In this document: positions 9,801 to 21,352 of the stretch, piece after piece
Numbering within the stretch: the first letter of the stretch is position 1
Layout: each line of letters begins with the position of its first letter
Origin: Chrysomallon squamiferum
Taxonomy: Eukaryota > Mollusca > Gastropoda > Neomphalida > Peltospiridae
Assembly: GCA_012295275.1 (NCBI GenBank)
Contig: CM022674.1
Span: 7,348,936-7,386,435, forward strand
Direction: 5' to 3'
DNA length: 37,500 bases
Notes under the pieces: model-generated
The model's database searches: none
Seen by the model: the letters and a program-made list of their open reading frames with translations, nothing else
Told to the model about the DNA's origin: nothing
Position numbers and translations under genes: made by a program

Positions 9801-10959
9801 AACAATAGTGGCTCCCTCTGTTGACCCATCTTCAGGCATCACACAGTACACAACGTACACCTCTTGTCCGTTGTTGTCGGTGATGCTGGACAAGTCAAAT
9901 GATGATGCAATATCCTCTACAGTTTCTATAGTCTGAGGCTCTCCATGTTCTACTAGACTTTCAGTAATTATTTCATCAGCATTGAAAATCTGATTGTCCT
10001 GGGCAACAATGCCATCCACCTGGTCAGCAGATATTTCTTCTATCACACATTCTGACTGCATGTCGCCAACTACATGAAAAGGAAAAAAATTAAATGAAGT
10101 CTACAATGTAATAATAAACAAGTGAATGGTTAACATCAACTCAAGATGTTTTAAAACTAACTGTGGTTGTGTCGTGTATTCATATTCATGCATGAGAGAT
10201 CATTAAAATAAAAATATTCTTATTACATTCTGAACAAGTTTTTTAACAGCTTTTCATACCTCTTATTCCAAATTTTAAACTGTATTTTTAAAAGTTTTAA
10301 CTTCAGATTTAACTTTCAAATTAAACAATAACAGAATTCATTTTAATAAATATGTTAACAAATAAGTATGTTTAGGAATATGTGAAGAAATAATGTGATA
10401 TATATTTAATTGTTCTGGAGTTATATTCATACAGCTCCAGGTGATTCAGGATTTTCAATGGAGAGTAATATAAATGCCAACTTAATAGATAAAATGTAAA
10501 ATTACCTTCAGAGGGTGCCAATGTTTCTATTTTAATAAACTGAGCAGTTCGTGAAGAGGAAGGAGCAACATGGATAGCTGTCCCATCTACCTGTATTTCT
10601 GTACCTGTCAACAGTAATTAATTATGTAAATAATAACAATAATAAGCATAGTTTCTGTTTTATTATTATATATAACAGCAGTTATATACCTATTACATGA
10701 GATTTGTAATAAACATTAATATTTAATGAGTTATATATAACAGTAAAAATTAAATTAAATTAAATTAAATTAAATTAAAAAATCCCACCAAAATCCTCAC
10801 TCCATAATTAATGAATTTACCTGTAACTTGAGTATTCTGATTGAGTATCTTCTGCGACATTTCCAAGATTTCTTCATTAACATCAGTGCCATCTTGTGTA
10901 AGCAAAATTTCTTCACAGACCAGGCCCTCTGTGCCTGCAGCAGGTTCCACACCACTCAT
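5537..10959 (-). CDS. Poly-C2H2 zinc-finger protein, five coding exons, 21 fingers
   Basis: Joined minus-strand exons 10959-10821, 10604-10506, 10069-8749, 8385-7344 and 6802-5537 total 3,867 nt, encoding 1,288 residues plus stop. Every junction is GT-AG and phases match (1, 1, 2, 0). Fingers fall in four blocks: ZF1-6 (about residues 291-448), ZF7-12 (521-679), ZF13-16 (803-907) and ZF17-21 (1118-1275), separated by acidic, probably disordered linkers. No KRAB, SCAN, BTB or ZAD domain is visible. A lysine run just before ZF17 is a likely nuclear localisation signal. By family, this should be a nuclear nucleic-acid-binding protein, probably a transcription factor; targets cannot be read from the sequence. 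The start is the first ATG after an in-frame TAG at 10993-10995. I do not recognise a specific ortholog. Confidence 0.9.
6791..7010 (-). repeat. Triplicated 3' splice-site region in the ZF15 intron
   Basis: Three diverged tandem units (6791-6870, 6871-6941, 6942-7010) each contain the acceptor core and the first bases of the last exon, reading on the minus strand ACAGGAGTCGAGCG, ACAGGAGTTCAGTG and ACAGGAGTTGAGCG. The unit next to the exon is the functional acceptor by reading frame; the other two are decoys 79 and 150 nt upstream. Confidence 0.8.
7344..8385 (-). CDS. Zinc-finger gene, coding exon 4 (ZF7-14 and half of ZF15)
   Basis: Acceptor TTGTTCTTAG; donor TTTAAG|GTGAGA. The exon opens directly on the first cysteine of ZF7 (residue 521) and extends upstream of the first in-frame ATG. 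ZF7-12 span 8384-7908. A 120-residue acidic linker follows (residues 680-800), then ZF13 (803-823), ZF14 (831-851) and the cysteine half of ZF15. ZF14-ZF15 has a classical TGERPF linker. ZF7 has an atypical H-x4-H end. ZF7-12 repeat ZF1-6 finger by finger. Confidence 0.9.
8749..10069 (-). CDS. Zinc-finger gene, coding exon 3 (acidic region and ZF1-6)
   Basis: The acceptor has a clear pyrimidine tract (TTTTTTTCCTTTTCATGTAG) and the donor is TTCAG|GTAAAT. Encodes residues 81-519. The first 200 residues are acidic and Thr/Ile/Gln-rich, with a basic RGRRKR stretch just before the fingers. Six C2H2 fingers occupy 9437-8964, each C-x2-C-x12-H-x3-H. ZF5 to ZF6 is joined by DKCFK, an unusual linker with an extra Cys. 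The ZF3-ZF4 linker TGYKPYP resembles the classical TGEKPY linker, which supports sequence-specific DNA binding. Confidence 0.9.
10506..10604 (-). CDS. Zinc-finger gene, coding exon 2
   Basis: A 99-nt exon (acceptor TTGACAG|GT, donor GAAG|GTAATT) with phase 1 at both ends, so skipping it keeps the reading frame. It encodes residues 48-79 plus parts of codons 47 and 80. No finger; it carries IKIE (Lys71), a match to the sumoylation consensus. The symmetric phase makes it a natural cassette exon, which is inference. Confidence 0.75.
10742..10784. repeat. (TAAAT)n pentanucleotide array in intron 1
   Basis: Several near-perfect copies of TAAAT lie in the first coding intron of the zinc-finger gene. 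Confidence 0.85.
10821..10959 (-). CDS. Zinc-finger gene, coding exon 1 (start codon, acidic N-terminus)
   Basis: Encodes residues 1-46 and the first base of codon 47. The first ATG (10959-10957, product starting MSGVEPAAG) follows an in-frame TAG; an apparent longer ORF relies on a TTG start. The exon continues upstream as 5'UTR to a possible acceptor (TTAATTACAG) ending at 11022, giving about 62 nt of UTR. The donor is ACAG|GTAAAT at 10820. The segment is acidic and has no finger, as is common for activation or protein-interaction regions. Confidence 0.75.
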
Positions 10960-11844
10960 ACCAGCAGCTGTGTGAACAGCCAACGTCAACGTCTATTCTT
11001 CCAACACAGAACGTGATCACGCTGTAATTAATATACAATTTGTAAATAAACATTCATCTCTGTAATTTATGGATTTTTTTTTATTAAATTAATATTATTT
11101 TTAACTATTTATTTTTTTATCCTGTTGGTATTTATTAGAAATATGAACAAAATTGAAAATATGCAGTATTTTATAACATAATATTTTTACCTTACAACCA
11201 TTCCTTATGTTATTATTATTATTATTATTTTTTTTTTTTTTTTTTTTTAATTTGGTTGATTCTGAATAGAAAATTTGATGTGTTTTCACAATAATCACTT
11301 GTTAGATTTTCATTTCTTTTTACTTTTTAATATAAGTTATATTACATATGTTTTGTTTCATCCTCTTGGTATTTAATAAATAAAATATTATTTCTGGTAT
11401 ATTTTCCTGCCTTTCAATTAAATTTTTCTCAGTTTGGTTGCTAGTGTAACAGATTTTCTATTTAATGTCTATTTCAACTATCCTGGTATTATCTGAAAAA
11501 GTTGAACTGAAAAAAAAAAAAAAAAAATTAAAATCAGTTTACAGATGTTAATTTGTGAATTTTTCTTTTTGCAGGGAAATTTTCACAACTTTGTGTGTGT
11601 GTGTGTTTATTTAAATTGAGGATTGGTAATTTATTCAGTTCACTCACTTTTTTTTTTTTTAAATATTTATTTGTTATTAGTTTTTAAATATCCAGGCATT
11701 TTCTAATATTACTCAATACAAATTAATTTTGTATATTTATTCAGTAAATTCAAACTTACTATTAATATAATTGTTACAGTAGTATTCAGTGACTACTATA
11801 CTTGTATAACTGTAATATTCTATGATCATTCCAGGTTACTTAAG

Positions 11845-12296
11845 GATAATTTATAAACTCATTCTACTAGTGAGGTTTGGTAATAATAAATATACTACAG
11901 TGTGATCACTAAATAAATAATTTATAAACTCATTCTACTAGTGAGGTTTGGTAATAATAAATATACTACAGTGTGATCACTAAATAAATAATTTATAAAC
12001 TCATTCTACTAGTGAGGTTTGGTAATAATAAATATACTACAATCTGATCACTAAATAAATAATTTATAAACTCATTCTACTAGTGAGGTTTGGTAATAAT
12101 AAATATACTACAATCTGATCACTAAATAAATAATTTATAAACTCATTCTACTGGTGAGGTTTGATCATAATGAATATACTACAGTGTGATCACTAAATAA
12201 ATAATTTATAAACTCATTCTACAGGTGAGGTTTGATCATAATGAATATACTACAATCTGATCACTAAATAAATAATTAATAAACTCCTATCAGTGA
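11845..12296. repeat. 71-bp tandem satellite, about 6.3 copies
   Basis: AACTCATTCTACT recurs at 11856, 11927, 11998, 12069, 12140 and 12211, exactly 71 bp apart, with a degenerate seventh start at 12282. Copies alternate between ACAGTGTGATCAC and ACAATCTGATCAC, and the last ones share TTTGATCATAATGAA, a pattern of sequential duplication. The array lies in the presumed 5'UTR intron of the zinc-finger gene. Confidence 0.95.
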
Positions 12297-13319
12297 GACT
12301 GCCAGCTGTTTATAACAAAGATGAGTCATCACAGAATCAGTCTTCCTGGTACCAGTGAATTATTTCCCAATCCACCCTAACACAGTTCAATAAAAGCTGT
12401 TGTATGTACCTTCCGATCCATCTTTGTCTTGGTGACATGTTATATTTCAATTTTAAGCATTATAATAGATTACATATACTAGTTTTACATTTCACAATTT
12501 ACATAATTTGTATCAAATATATAGCCATATCCTAATATTCATTTTGCTAAAGTAGAACATACATCCCATACATAATTGATAATATGGTTAATAAAAATGT
12601 TTAGTTTATCAGTCCTTCTTTTTGAAGATATTTATAGAATCAAGAGAAAACGAAAACGAAAAAATAAAGAAAAATTAAATTAATATTGTTATTTTATTTT
12701 ACAGATTTTTTATGTCTTTCATTTTTTCACAATATGGAGAAGACTCACAAATCAGATCACAGATATGTTTGTGAACGGGCAACATGATTAAAATCATTAA
12801 TCGTAAAATTTAAGTATGTATCATATCTACAGTTTTAATACCCTTATCAGGCCTTTTTGGTAATTGAAAATTCTTTCTTTTAACTGGTACTCTCTTGAAT
12901 ATAATTGTACAAACTCGCCCAAGCAAACGACGCGGATACCAGTGTGTCAACATGGCCAACGAAGGCGCCTTTTCCCAGAGTAATCGTGTTTCAGTAAAAT
13001 ACTCGCTTAAACTAAATTTATATTCTTATCGGCTCGAATATTCATACGCATAATTAGATTTGTTTTTAAATTAGAAGGTTATTCAGCTGTATTTTTGACC
13101 GACTTAGACGATTTTGTTCTGTTATACTTTTGACCACTAATTGTATCAGGTGCGAGCGGCAAGCATCGACTGGTTCAGCACGCCATTTCGTGGTGTACTG
13201 GTTTATCCCGAATGCGGAATATCTCCCATAACTAAGTAAATAACTGTATTCAGAATACATTTTTAACATGATACATAATAAATACATCAAATAAATGATA
13301 ATTATTTACAGAAACTTAC

Positions 13320-13433
13320 GTGTAATTTTTAAATTATTGGCGAACAAAAATGTCTGATCTTAGTCGATGACCCACAATGCAATGGGAAAAAGAAAGGAAA
13401 TGACGTGAAATTTTACGAGGCGTATGTCATTGG
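13320..13433 (-). promoter_or_regulatory. Candidate promoter and noncoding first exon of the zinc-finger gene
   Basis: On the minus strand, a CCAAT box (13433-13429) and a CRE-like TCACGTCA (13408-13401) precede a segment ending at the donor ACAC|GTAAGT (exon end 13320). Splicing to the acceptor at 11022 would remove about 2.3 kb, including the 71-bp satellite. The patch has more CpG than its surroundings. No transcript evidence; the assignment rests on motif order and position. Confidence 0.35.
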
Positions 13434-14714
13434 GGCACATTAGAGGTGAATATAATAATTTAGTCATTATCAAATGGAAATTCGGAACCTCTTAATTATT
13501 AAAATATTTGAAACCACTTATGAAAATTAATTTATTAAAAAATGTTTGAATGTTAGACGTGCTGAACCTTAGTTGAGATGACTTTATGAAATTTGGTGCC
13601 ACAAATATCTAATGGCAACAATATATAATTATCGATAATTATTCGCAATTTAGTATTTGTAAGTTTGAAACGCAAATACACAATATTAGCATATAAATTG
13701 CCCGTATATTTTTTTATACTCAGTCCATTAAAGTATTGATAGCATTTAAGAGGATAAATTACATATTATTTACAGCTGATCATGACATGTCATCTTATAA
13801 TAAATAATACATTTGTACAACAAAACATTTATCTGATAAATATTTCTTACGTTTTTGTCTTCAATAAAAGTTCATGAAAATTCGTTTTTTTTTCTTTCAT
13901 ATTTTAATTTTTTTTTATTGCTTAAAATAATTACACATTAACGGTAAAGTAATTAATTTAGTGTTGTACATTTTACATTAGTAACAATAACTGTACATTA
14001 TTAATAAACAAGTTATTGCTGTACATATTGCCGTTTAATATTATATCTTCGATACTAGTTATAATTATATTTGATTAATTTCTGAACACAAAGGGACTTT
14101 GCATTTCGTTTCTTTTAACCGCCCGAGGTATTTAAAGTTAATACCTCCTGGATCCATTATATACTTAATACTATTATTAATAGATTGGGGATAATTTATA
14201 GGTTATAGTATGTGTTATGTTAATGGTCTCTTTCTCTCTCTGTTTCAATGTGTTTGTGTAAATGTGTGTGTGTGATGTTTGGGTGATCGTTTGTCTGTTG
14301 TTTTATTACTTTCTGTACATGCTGTTCCTGCCAAAACTATACATTTATAGCTAAATAACAACTGAACACATAACATGCGAATCACATTCTGAGTAGGAGA
14401 CTTAATAAGTTTCATTTAAACAAGCGCTAACGTTTCTTTATCAACAACACAATCTCAGTGTATCAGCGATGCACAAGTATATTCACTTTGTGACGTACGT
14501 TTTACATTTCTATCTACGAGATGACGTAATAAAGAAGACATAATGCCACTTAAAGGTATCTTCAACGACTTTTTTTTATTGTTATGCGCTTTAGCAAAGT
14601 CTAGTGTGGACCAACATAAAACAATTAACTGGATGGTTGCAAGATGTACCTACACACAGATATATTTACCAATTTTTAAATGTATAAAGTTACACTGTCA
14701 ACAGAGATGTCTGA

Positions 14715-14758
<44 letters not shown>

Positions 14759-15350
14759 TCACGTCCATATTATTCATAATGCTAACTAGAGTGAAACCTA
14801 GGCCCTCGTCAGTTATATCTGATTTTATGAACTATGCATGTCACTTAGTGACACAAAGAAACATTTTAATCCAGATATAGACTTATTATCTCATAGCTCC
14901 AATACTTGAAAACACATTAGTGTGTAAGAAGCTATATCAGCAATTACGTCTCACCTAAAATTCAACATATATAAATATTATACATGTTACATTTTCCTAT
15001 TGTCAAAGTGGCAATAAAGATAACACGTTTTTTTTAATTCATTTTGTGCCAAGCACTTATTTTACTAGTTACTGTAAAATTTCCGATAGGTATTTATATA
15101 TGTTTTTAGTTTTATACAAGACCGTTTATTTCTTTTTTTCTTTCTTTCTTTATTTACTTACGTGTATACATTTTTAATATATAAATAATGCAAAAATGTA
15201 AAAATAAATAAGGATCTGTTTCACTGATTCTAAAACCACTGTCTGTGATGATACGTACAACAGTGTGTCTGTGTAAGTACTTACATATGCGTGAATGCAG
15301 GTACGCAAGTAATCTGCATATGTTGTTGTTGCTGCTGTGAAATGCATTAA
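13434..15350. other. AT-rich noncoding DNA
   Basis: No coding signal. Contains a (TTA)n array at 14718-14758 and a small perfect inverted repeat, GAGGTATT/AATACCTC with a 7-nt loop, at 14125-14147. The ORFs over the TTA array are low-complexity artefacts. Confidence 0.5.
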
Positions 15351-15354
15351 ATCA

Positions 15355-16080
15355 GTATATGTGGTCTGCGTTTGTTTGTGTTTACGTGCGTCTGTGTGTA
15401 TTTGTGTGTATGTGCGTGTTTACGTTTTATTTGTTATTTGTTTTTTATTTTGGTGTGTGTGTTCGTGTGAGTGTGTGTGAGTGCAGATCAGTATATACGT
15501 GTTTATGTCTTTCTATGTAAGTACGTACGTACGTATGTGGATATAGGAACTCAGTAATGTACCGAATTATGTATATGTACGTAGTGTACGAACGTGTTTA
15601 TATATATATATATATAAATATATCTGAGTGTGTGTATGTGTTTGCTAGTTTATGTCCAAGTGTGGAAGTACGCGTGTGTATATTTGTGTGTGTGTGTGCG
15701 TGTATATATATATATATATGTATGTATGTGTAAGTGTATATGTACGAGCGCGTGTATGTATATATATATATATATACATACACATACATACACACACATA
15801 TATATATATTTGTACGTATATCAGCGTGTACACCTACATGTGTGCTTGTGTTAATACGTAATGCAAACTTCAGTGTGTGTAACGCATGTGTGTGCACGCA
15901 TGTCTGAAGTTTGCCTTGTTTGTGTGTACGTTTGTGCGTGTCTACGTATGTTTGTGTTTATGTTTTTAGGTTTTCGCGTTTGTACGCTAGTATGTGTATA
16001 CGTATTTGTTTATATTTGTCGGTATTTGTTTTTGTGTAACTTATATGTGTCTCTGTCTTCGTCCAAACATGTTTTTATTT
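15355..16080. repeat. TG/TA-rich cryptically simple region
   Basis: Over 700 bp of interspersed TGTG, TATG, TACG and (TA)n, densest at 15597-15830. ORFs on both strands are tyrosine/isoleucine/cysteine-rich and overlap each other, which marks them as spurious. Confidence 0.85.
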
Positions 16081-16699
16081 ACTGATTATAAATAAATAAA
16101 TAAATAAATAAAACAATAACAAAAATTCAGGAATAACAGCCTACGATAAAAACAGCTGATACAGGTTTTGATGTATTTTATGTACATTGTGTATGTTCTA
16201 TAATCATGATTACTAGCAATTCACAAGTAGAACTAATATTTTCATATTATAATGTGATCGTGTGCATGTACGTAAATACCAACAGCAAGAATGTTTTATA
16301 GTTTTTACTAAAATGTAATATCCAAAATCTAATGATTTATTTAATCAATGTGTTCTCTTGGTGTTGATAAATAAAACTGTTTACATTATGAAATAACAGA
16401 GAAGAAAATAAGAAAACAAACTAGAGATTCGTTTCACCACTGTGAACAGTTTAATCACTGATGTAGACTATCTAACTGCAAAAACAAAATCCAACTTGAT
16501 ATTTATGCAAAGTAGAAATAAATAAATTGCTATTTAAATATTAACATTCAGTAGTGATGTCGTCTTGAACCTTTCATTCAACTTTATTTTCGAACAACAA
16601 CAACAAAACTCAGTACAAAAACAAACATTCGCTTTGTTTTCTCTAGTGCATAGAACTGATCATAGTACAAGTCTAATGTAAACAGTTTTTTAGACTGAT

Positions 16700-16930
16700 T
16701 ACTTTTTAATCTATGTCTTAATTAGATCACACCTGTTTGACACCTGTGATTAATGTTACATTTCAAAACATTATATTTTAAAATTGATATACACATGAAA
16801 TAATGGTACGCTTCTGTAACATCTCTTAACATATAGCCAGTTTATAACTTTTATTAATTAGTATAAATTGGTAATGAGTTACATTTTAACACCTGATTAT
16901 CACCTGTTTATCACCTGTAATCAGTAGTAC
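16700..16930. repeat. Cluster of CACCTG/ACCTGT words
   Basis: Repeated forms of CACCTGTTT, CACCTGATTA and CACCTGTAATCA recur over about 230 bp in AT-rich DNA. Each holds the E-box-like CACCTG. They look like a decayed short tandem repeat; regulatory use is only possible. Confidence 0.5.
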
Positions 16931-17039
16931 ATTTTATAAATTGCAACTATTACGTAAGATGTATTATTTTTTTTCTTATATACTTAGCATTTCTTGCACT
17001 GTCTTGTAAAAAGGCAAACATTTCAAATGCTTAGCATTT

Positions 17040-17510
17040 CCCATTTAGCCCTCCATACTGCTAGTGACACAATTTCAAATTGTTACATTTCATATCTGGA
17101 TTTTACATTCACTGATTAAACTTTTCTAAGATTTTACATTCTATTCTCATGTATAAAAAAAATCAAATTTCACTGCTTACATTTAAAATGTTACATTTCA
17201 CACATCTATAGTTTTACATTTTACTGTTTGAATTTAAAATTTTACATTTCACACATCTATAATTTTACATTTTACTGTTTACATTTAAAATGTTACATTT
17301 CTAACGTTTTGTCATTTACATTTCACTTTCTACATTTTAGTCCCAATAATGCTAAAAATAGCAAATGTTTACATTTAAAATTCTGAACATTTGACAAAGA
17401 AATATTACATCCCTTTACATTTCGTACGTTAACACCCATATTGCTAAATTTGCATAAACATGCATTTTACAAACAATTAACATTCATAATTTGCTGTTAC
17501 ATTAATAAAT
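17040..17510. repeat. TTTACATT word domain with a 51-bp tandem core
   Basis: TTACATT recurs many times in about 450 bp. At 17191, 17242 and 17293 the word starts a 51-bp unit containing CACACATCTATA (two good copies and one partial), and the word is also periodic outside this core. Confidence 0.75.
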
Positions 17511-18670
17511 GTATCATTTATTACAATCCTCATTTTAACCGCCAGACTTTGTTTTTGTTTTTTTACATTCATACTTCAAACAATGTTATCACATTCAGCA
17601 GTGACTGAAGCCATTACAGATATTCCTTACGTTATTTCCTCCTTTGAGGTTTGCACACAAGGCAACATTCAAAGGCAAAATGAAAAGATATGTATGAACG
17701 TGAATACTGATAAAAACCGATATAACACACTTCAAATAAATAATATATATCCAGATACTCAAGAAAAAACAAACAAACATGCAGTTTAACAAAATGCACC
17801 TAATCTATTGTTAAAATATAGAATAATATGGCTCTACAAAAAAAAAATAAAATAAAATAAAAACAAATAAAAACAAATATTAATAAATAAAAAAAAGAGA
17901 AAAAATTAAATAATAATAAAATAAATAAAAATAAAAATAATTTATAAAAACAAATAAAAATACAACAAACAAAAAAATCATTAACTGTAAGGCATTTTAA
18001 ATTAGGATTTTGTTACTAAAAATCAATAAGATTATTTTCATTTATTAAAAAAAAGAAATGAAAAAAAAAGAATTAAAAAAAAAGGATTTTCCTGCAATGA
18101 GTTAACAGTGAAAGTGAAACAGTCAAGTATCCAAGCAACATGCAGTAAAACATTGTAATAAATATGTTAATGAGGAGAATCCTTTTCCTTAAACTATATT
18201 TATCTACGTAAAGCTATGGTGTGAAAGAATTTATCTTTATTTTTTAATTACTTGTCTATTTTATATATTGAGTTAATATATAAACAAGACATTTGACGAA
18301 GAAAATAAATATTAATTATTATACATGTGTTTTAGTACAGACAAAAATATCTGTAAAGAGTGCAGAAGAAAGAAGAAATTCTGAAGCAAGGTAAAATAAA
18401 TTTAAATCTGAACTGATTAATAATGGGTAGAGGTGTGTTTTAAAAAGAATATTGAATACTCAAGTATGTGAATATATGTTTGTCTATATTGAGTGTGTGT
18501 GTGTGTGTGTGTGTGTGTTTTTATTATTTATTAATATTTCATATAAAATGTTTGTGTATGTTTATTGCATTATTATTTATAATTCATATATATATATTAT
18601 GTATATGTGTGTATGCATGCATGTGCAGATATACATTATGCATTTGTGTATGTGTATTCATTATTGATTT

Positions 18671-18710
<40 letters not shown>

Positions 18711-21080
18711 TGTGTATGTTTACTTCATTACTGATTTATACTCATTGTATCTGTTTAGGTGTAAGAGTATATTTATGTTATCTAGGTACACACATTTGTG
18801 CATTATTTGTGAATGTTTGGATATCTGTATTTGTACTTATGTTTGGGTAAGTGTGGTAATGGTACAAATGTTTGTATGTGTATTGATTGTTTCAAAAACA
18901 AAACTGATATCTTTAATAAGATACAAAACAGCTCAAACCAGATAATTGTACAAAATAAATTAATAAATAAATCAGTAAGTCTTAAAATTCTCTTTTCTAA
19001 TTATGTGCGTTTAAGTTACATTTTTAATGTAGTATTAAATTTTGCTAAATTATTTTGAATAATCAAAACTGCAATAAAAATTAAATGCATTTGGAAACAT
19101 CTGAAACTTTGTCATCTATGCTGAAGAAACTTACTAATAATAAATACTAGAATGCTAATAAAAATTACTACAAACTAGACTTAAGCAGTCACTTATTGCC
19201 ACTTCACTTCTATCAATAAATAATTTCTGAAATTACGATCCTTAATCCTCGAGCAAAAATAACGTGCTCATAAAAGACAAACGTTACAAATTCACTTATC
19301 AGACTGAGTCAACGAAAAAAGAGCATTGACAACATGGACAAAAAATCTACAAAGACTAGTATCAAACTGCAGAAAAATTAAAATCGACAATTACAAATGG
19401 TGCAATATTAAATTTTATTCGACTAGTGTAGATACTGTCAAAAATTAATATCTTGTTAGTTCTTACTTATTTTACTTGTTTTGCTCTATTTCTATTTTTC
19501 TTCATGTATTTTCTTCATATACATATCTTTTTTTTTAATTCTATAATTCACAAAGTTTAGCAAAGAAAATGTTAAACAATTTTATTTATTAATTGTCAAA
19601 ATGATGTCACAGACAACATTTTTTCTGTTTTTATCTCAGCACTTGTTTTATTAGATACTGCAAAATTTTCAACAGGTACTCGCATTTATTATTTTTTATT
19701 TATCTGATCATTTAATTACTTGATTATTTCTTTACATGTATTTTTTATTTTTATTTAATTTTTTTTTTTTTTTTATATCACTGATGTTCTACATTCAAAT
19801 GATCTGTTTTTCACATTCAAATATTTGTAATTTTTATTTTCACATATTTTAATATGTGAACTATCTAATATAATAAATAAAACAAAATGTTATCACAAGC
19901 ACACATTTCACACACACTGTCTATCTCTGTCTCACACACACATACACACAGACAAATGATACAAAATGCCATGTTACTATTAAATGCATTTTTGTGTTAA
20001 CATTACTAGAACATTGCACTTCAAGTGTCAATAAAAGAAATAAGAAATAAAAAATTATCCGTAAAAAGACAATGCCCAAATTATTAATCAAATTAAAAAA
20101 CATTTGTTTTAAGATTTGTGTATTTTTTAAGGAACACATATGATACAATCTGAAAATTCAAACATAACCATTAACATTTATTATTATTATTTTTTTTTTT
20201 TATTGTTATTATTTAGGCCATATGTAATCTTTTATCTTGTTATTATTTTCTTTATTTTAAAATATTTATCATTAACTTTTATCATCATCATTATTATTAT
20301 TATATTTGTTTGAATTTTTAATATATTTTTTTCTTTTTAATCCATTTTTCATTACATAATATTATTGTTATTTTTTAAGCTGTCACCGTTTTACCATGTT
20401 AAAAATAAATATTTCTAAGGCAATGTGACAGAGATGCGAAATACGACAGTTATACTATAAACATCAATCTACGTATTTAACTCACTACATGATATATTAT
20501 ATATACAGTCTGATTAAAATGATCAATGATGGTGCCTGGCTACTGAAATAAGTTGTAAATAATCTTCTAGTGGACATATAATATTTCTGTGTTTTAATTT
20601 TTTTTTTTCTTCTTCAAAACAGAAATAAATTTAAATTCAATAATATATATCAAAGAATTTTTAAAATGACCGATAATCTTAAATAATTTCAAGTGTTTGT
20701 TATAAGTCAGTTTAATTATCTGTTCTTAATTCATGTCAAATATATTTTGTATTCACTAGAGGAGTGGCATATTAACAATATCAGAAAAATGTATGCAAGA
20801 CATTTAAGATTTCTCAGTGATTTTCAGACTAGTGATTCTTTAAACATTCTTTAAATTCTGAATCAAAGTTACAGTGCTGCTAGAAAAGTTTTCAAAGTCA
20901 AAATTATTATTCATTTAAAGACATATTTTCCAGAATTACAATTTAATTAAAAAACAGTATTTTCCCAAGTTTTAAATAAAAATTACAATTCTATTAGAAA
21001 ACTTAATTTTTGCTATCCATCTACACAGAGAATGAAAAAAACCCCATCCATATTGTATTCAATGCAATACATACATATAC

Positions 21081-21090
<10 letters not shown>
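17511..21090. other. Noncoding DNA with simple repeats
   Basis: No supportable gene. It holds an A-rich AAAT/AAAAC stretch (17835-17960), a GT run (18494-18520), a TA run (18677-18707) and poly-T tracts. Cys/Tyr/Val-rich ORFs at 18452-18945 come from the GT/TA repeats. Confidence 0.5.

Positions 21091-21156
<66 letters not shown>
21091..21156. repeat. (TA)n microsatellite
   Basis: About 33 uninterrupted TA units, flanked by ATAC copies. Confidence 0.95.
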
Positions 21157-21162
<6 letters not shown>

Positions 21163-21352
21163 GTATTTATGTCAGGCAGATATGAAAGTAACCCTGTAAT
21201 CAAGAGTCAAACTGCAGCATTTTAAAAAAAAAAGATTCTTATTTCAGCAGCTGAAGGCAGACACCAGGAAATTGCTTAGGAATAAATATCATCTTTGGTT
21301 TTCGGCTCAAAATTTTAAATTTCAACAAAACTTTCCAATTATATAAATAATT

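Noticed and set aside
10960-10989. Extended start of the zinc-finger ORF (TLAVHTAAG)
   Set aside because: The first codon is TTG and an in-frame TAG lies just upstream; the first ATG is at 10959.
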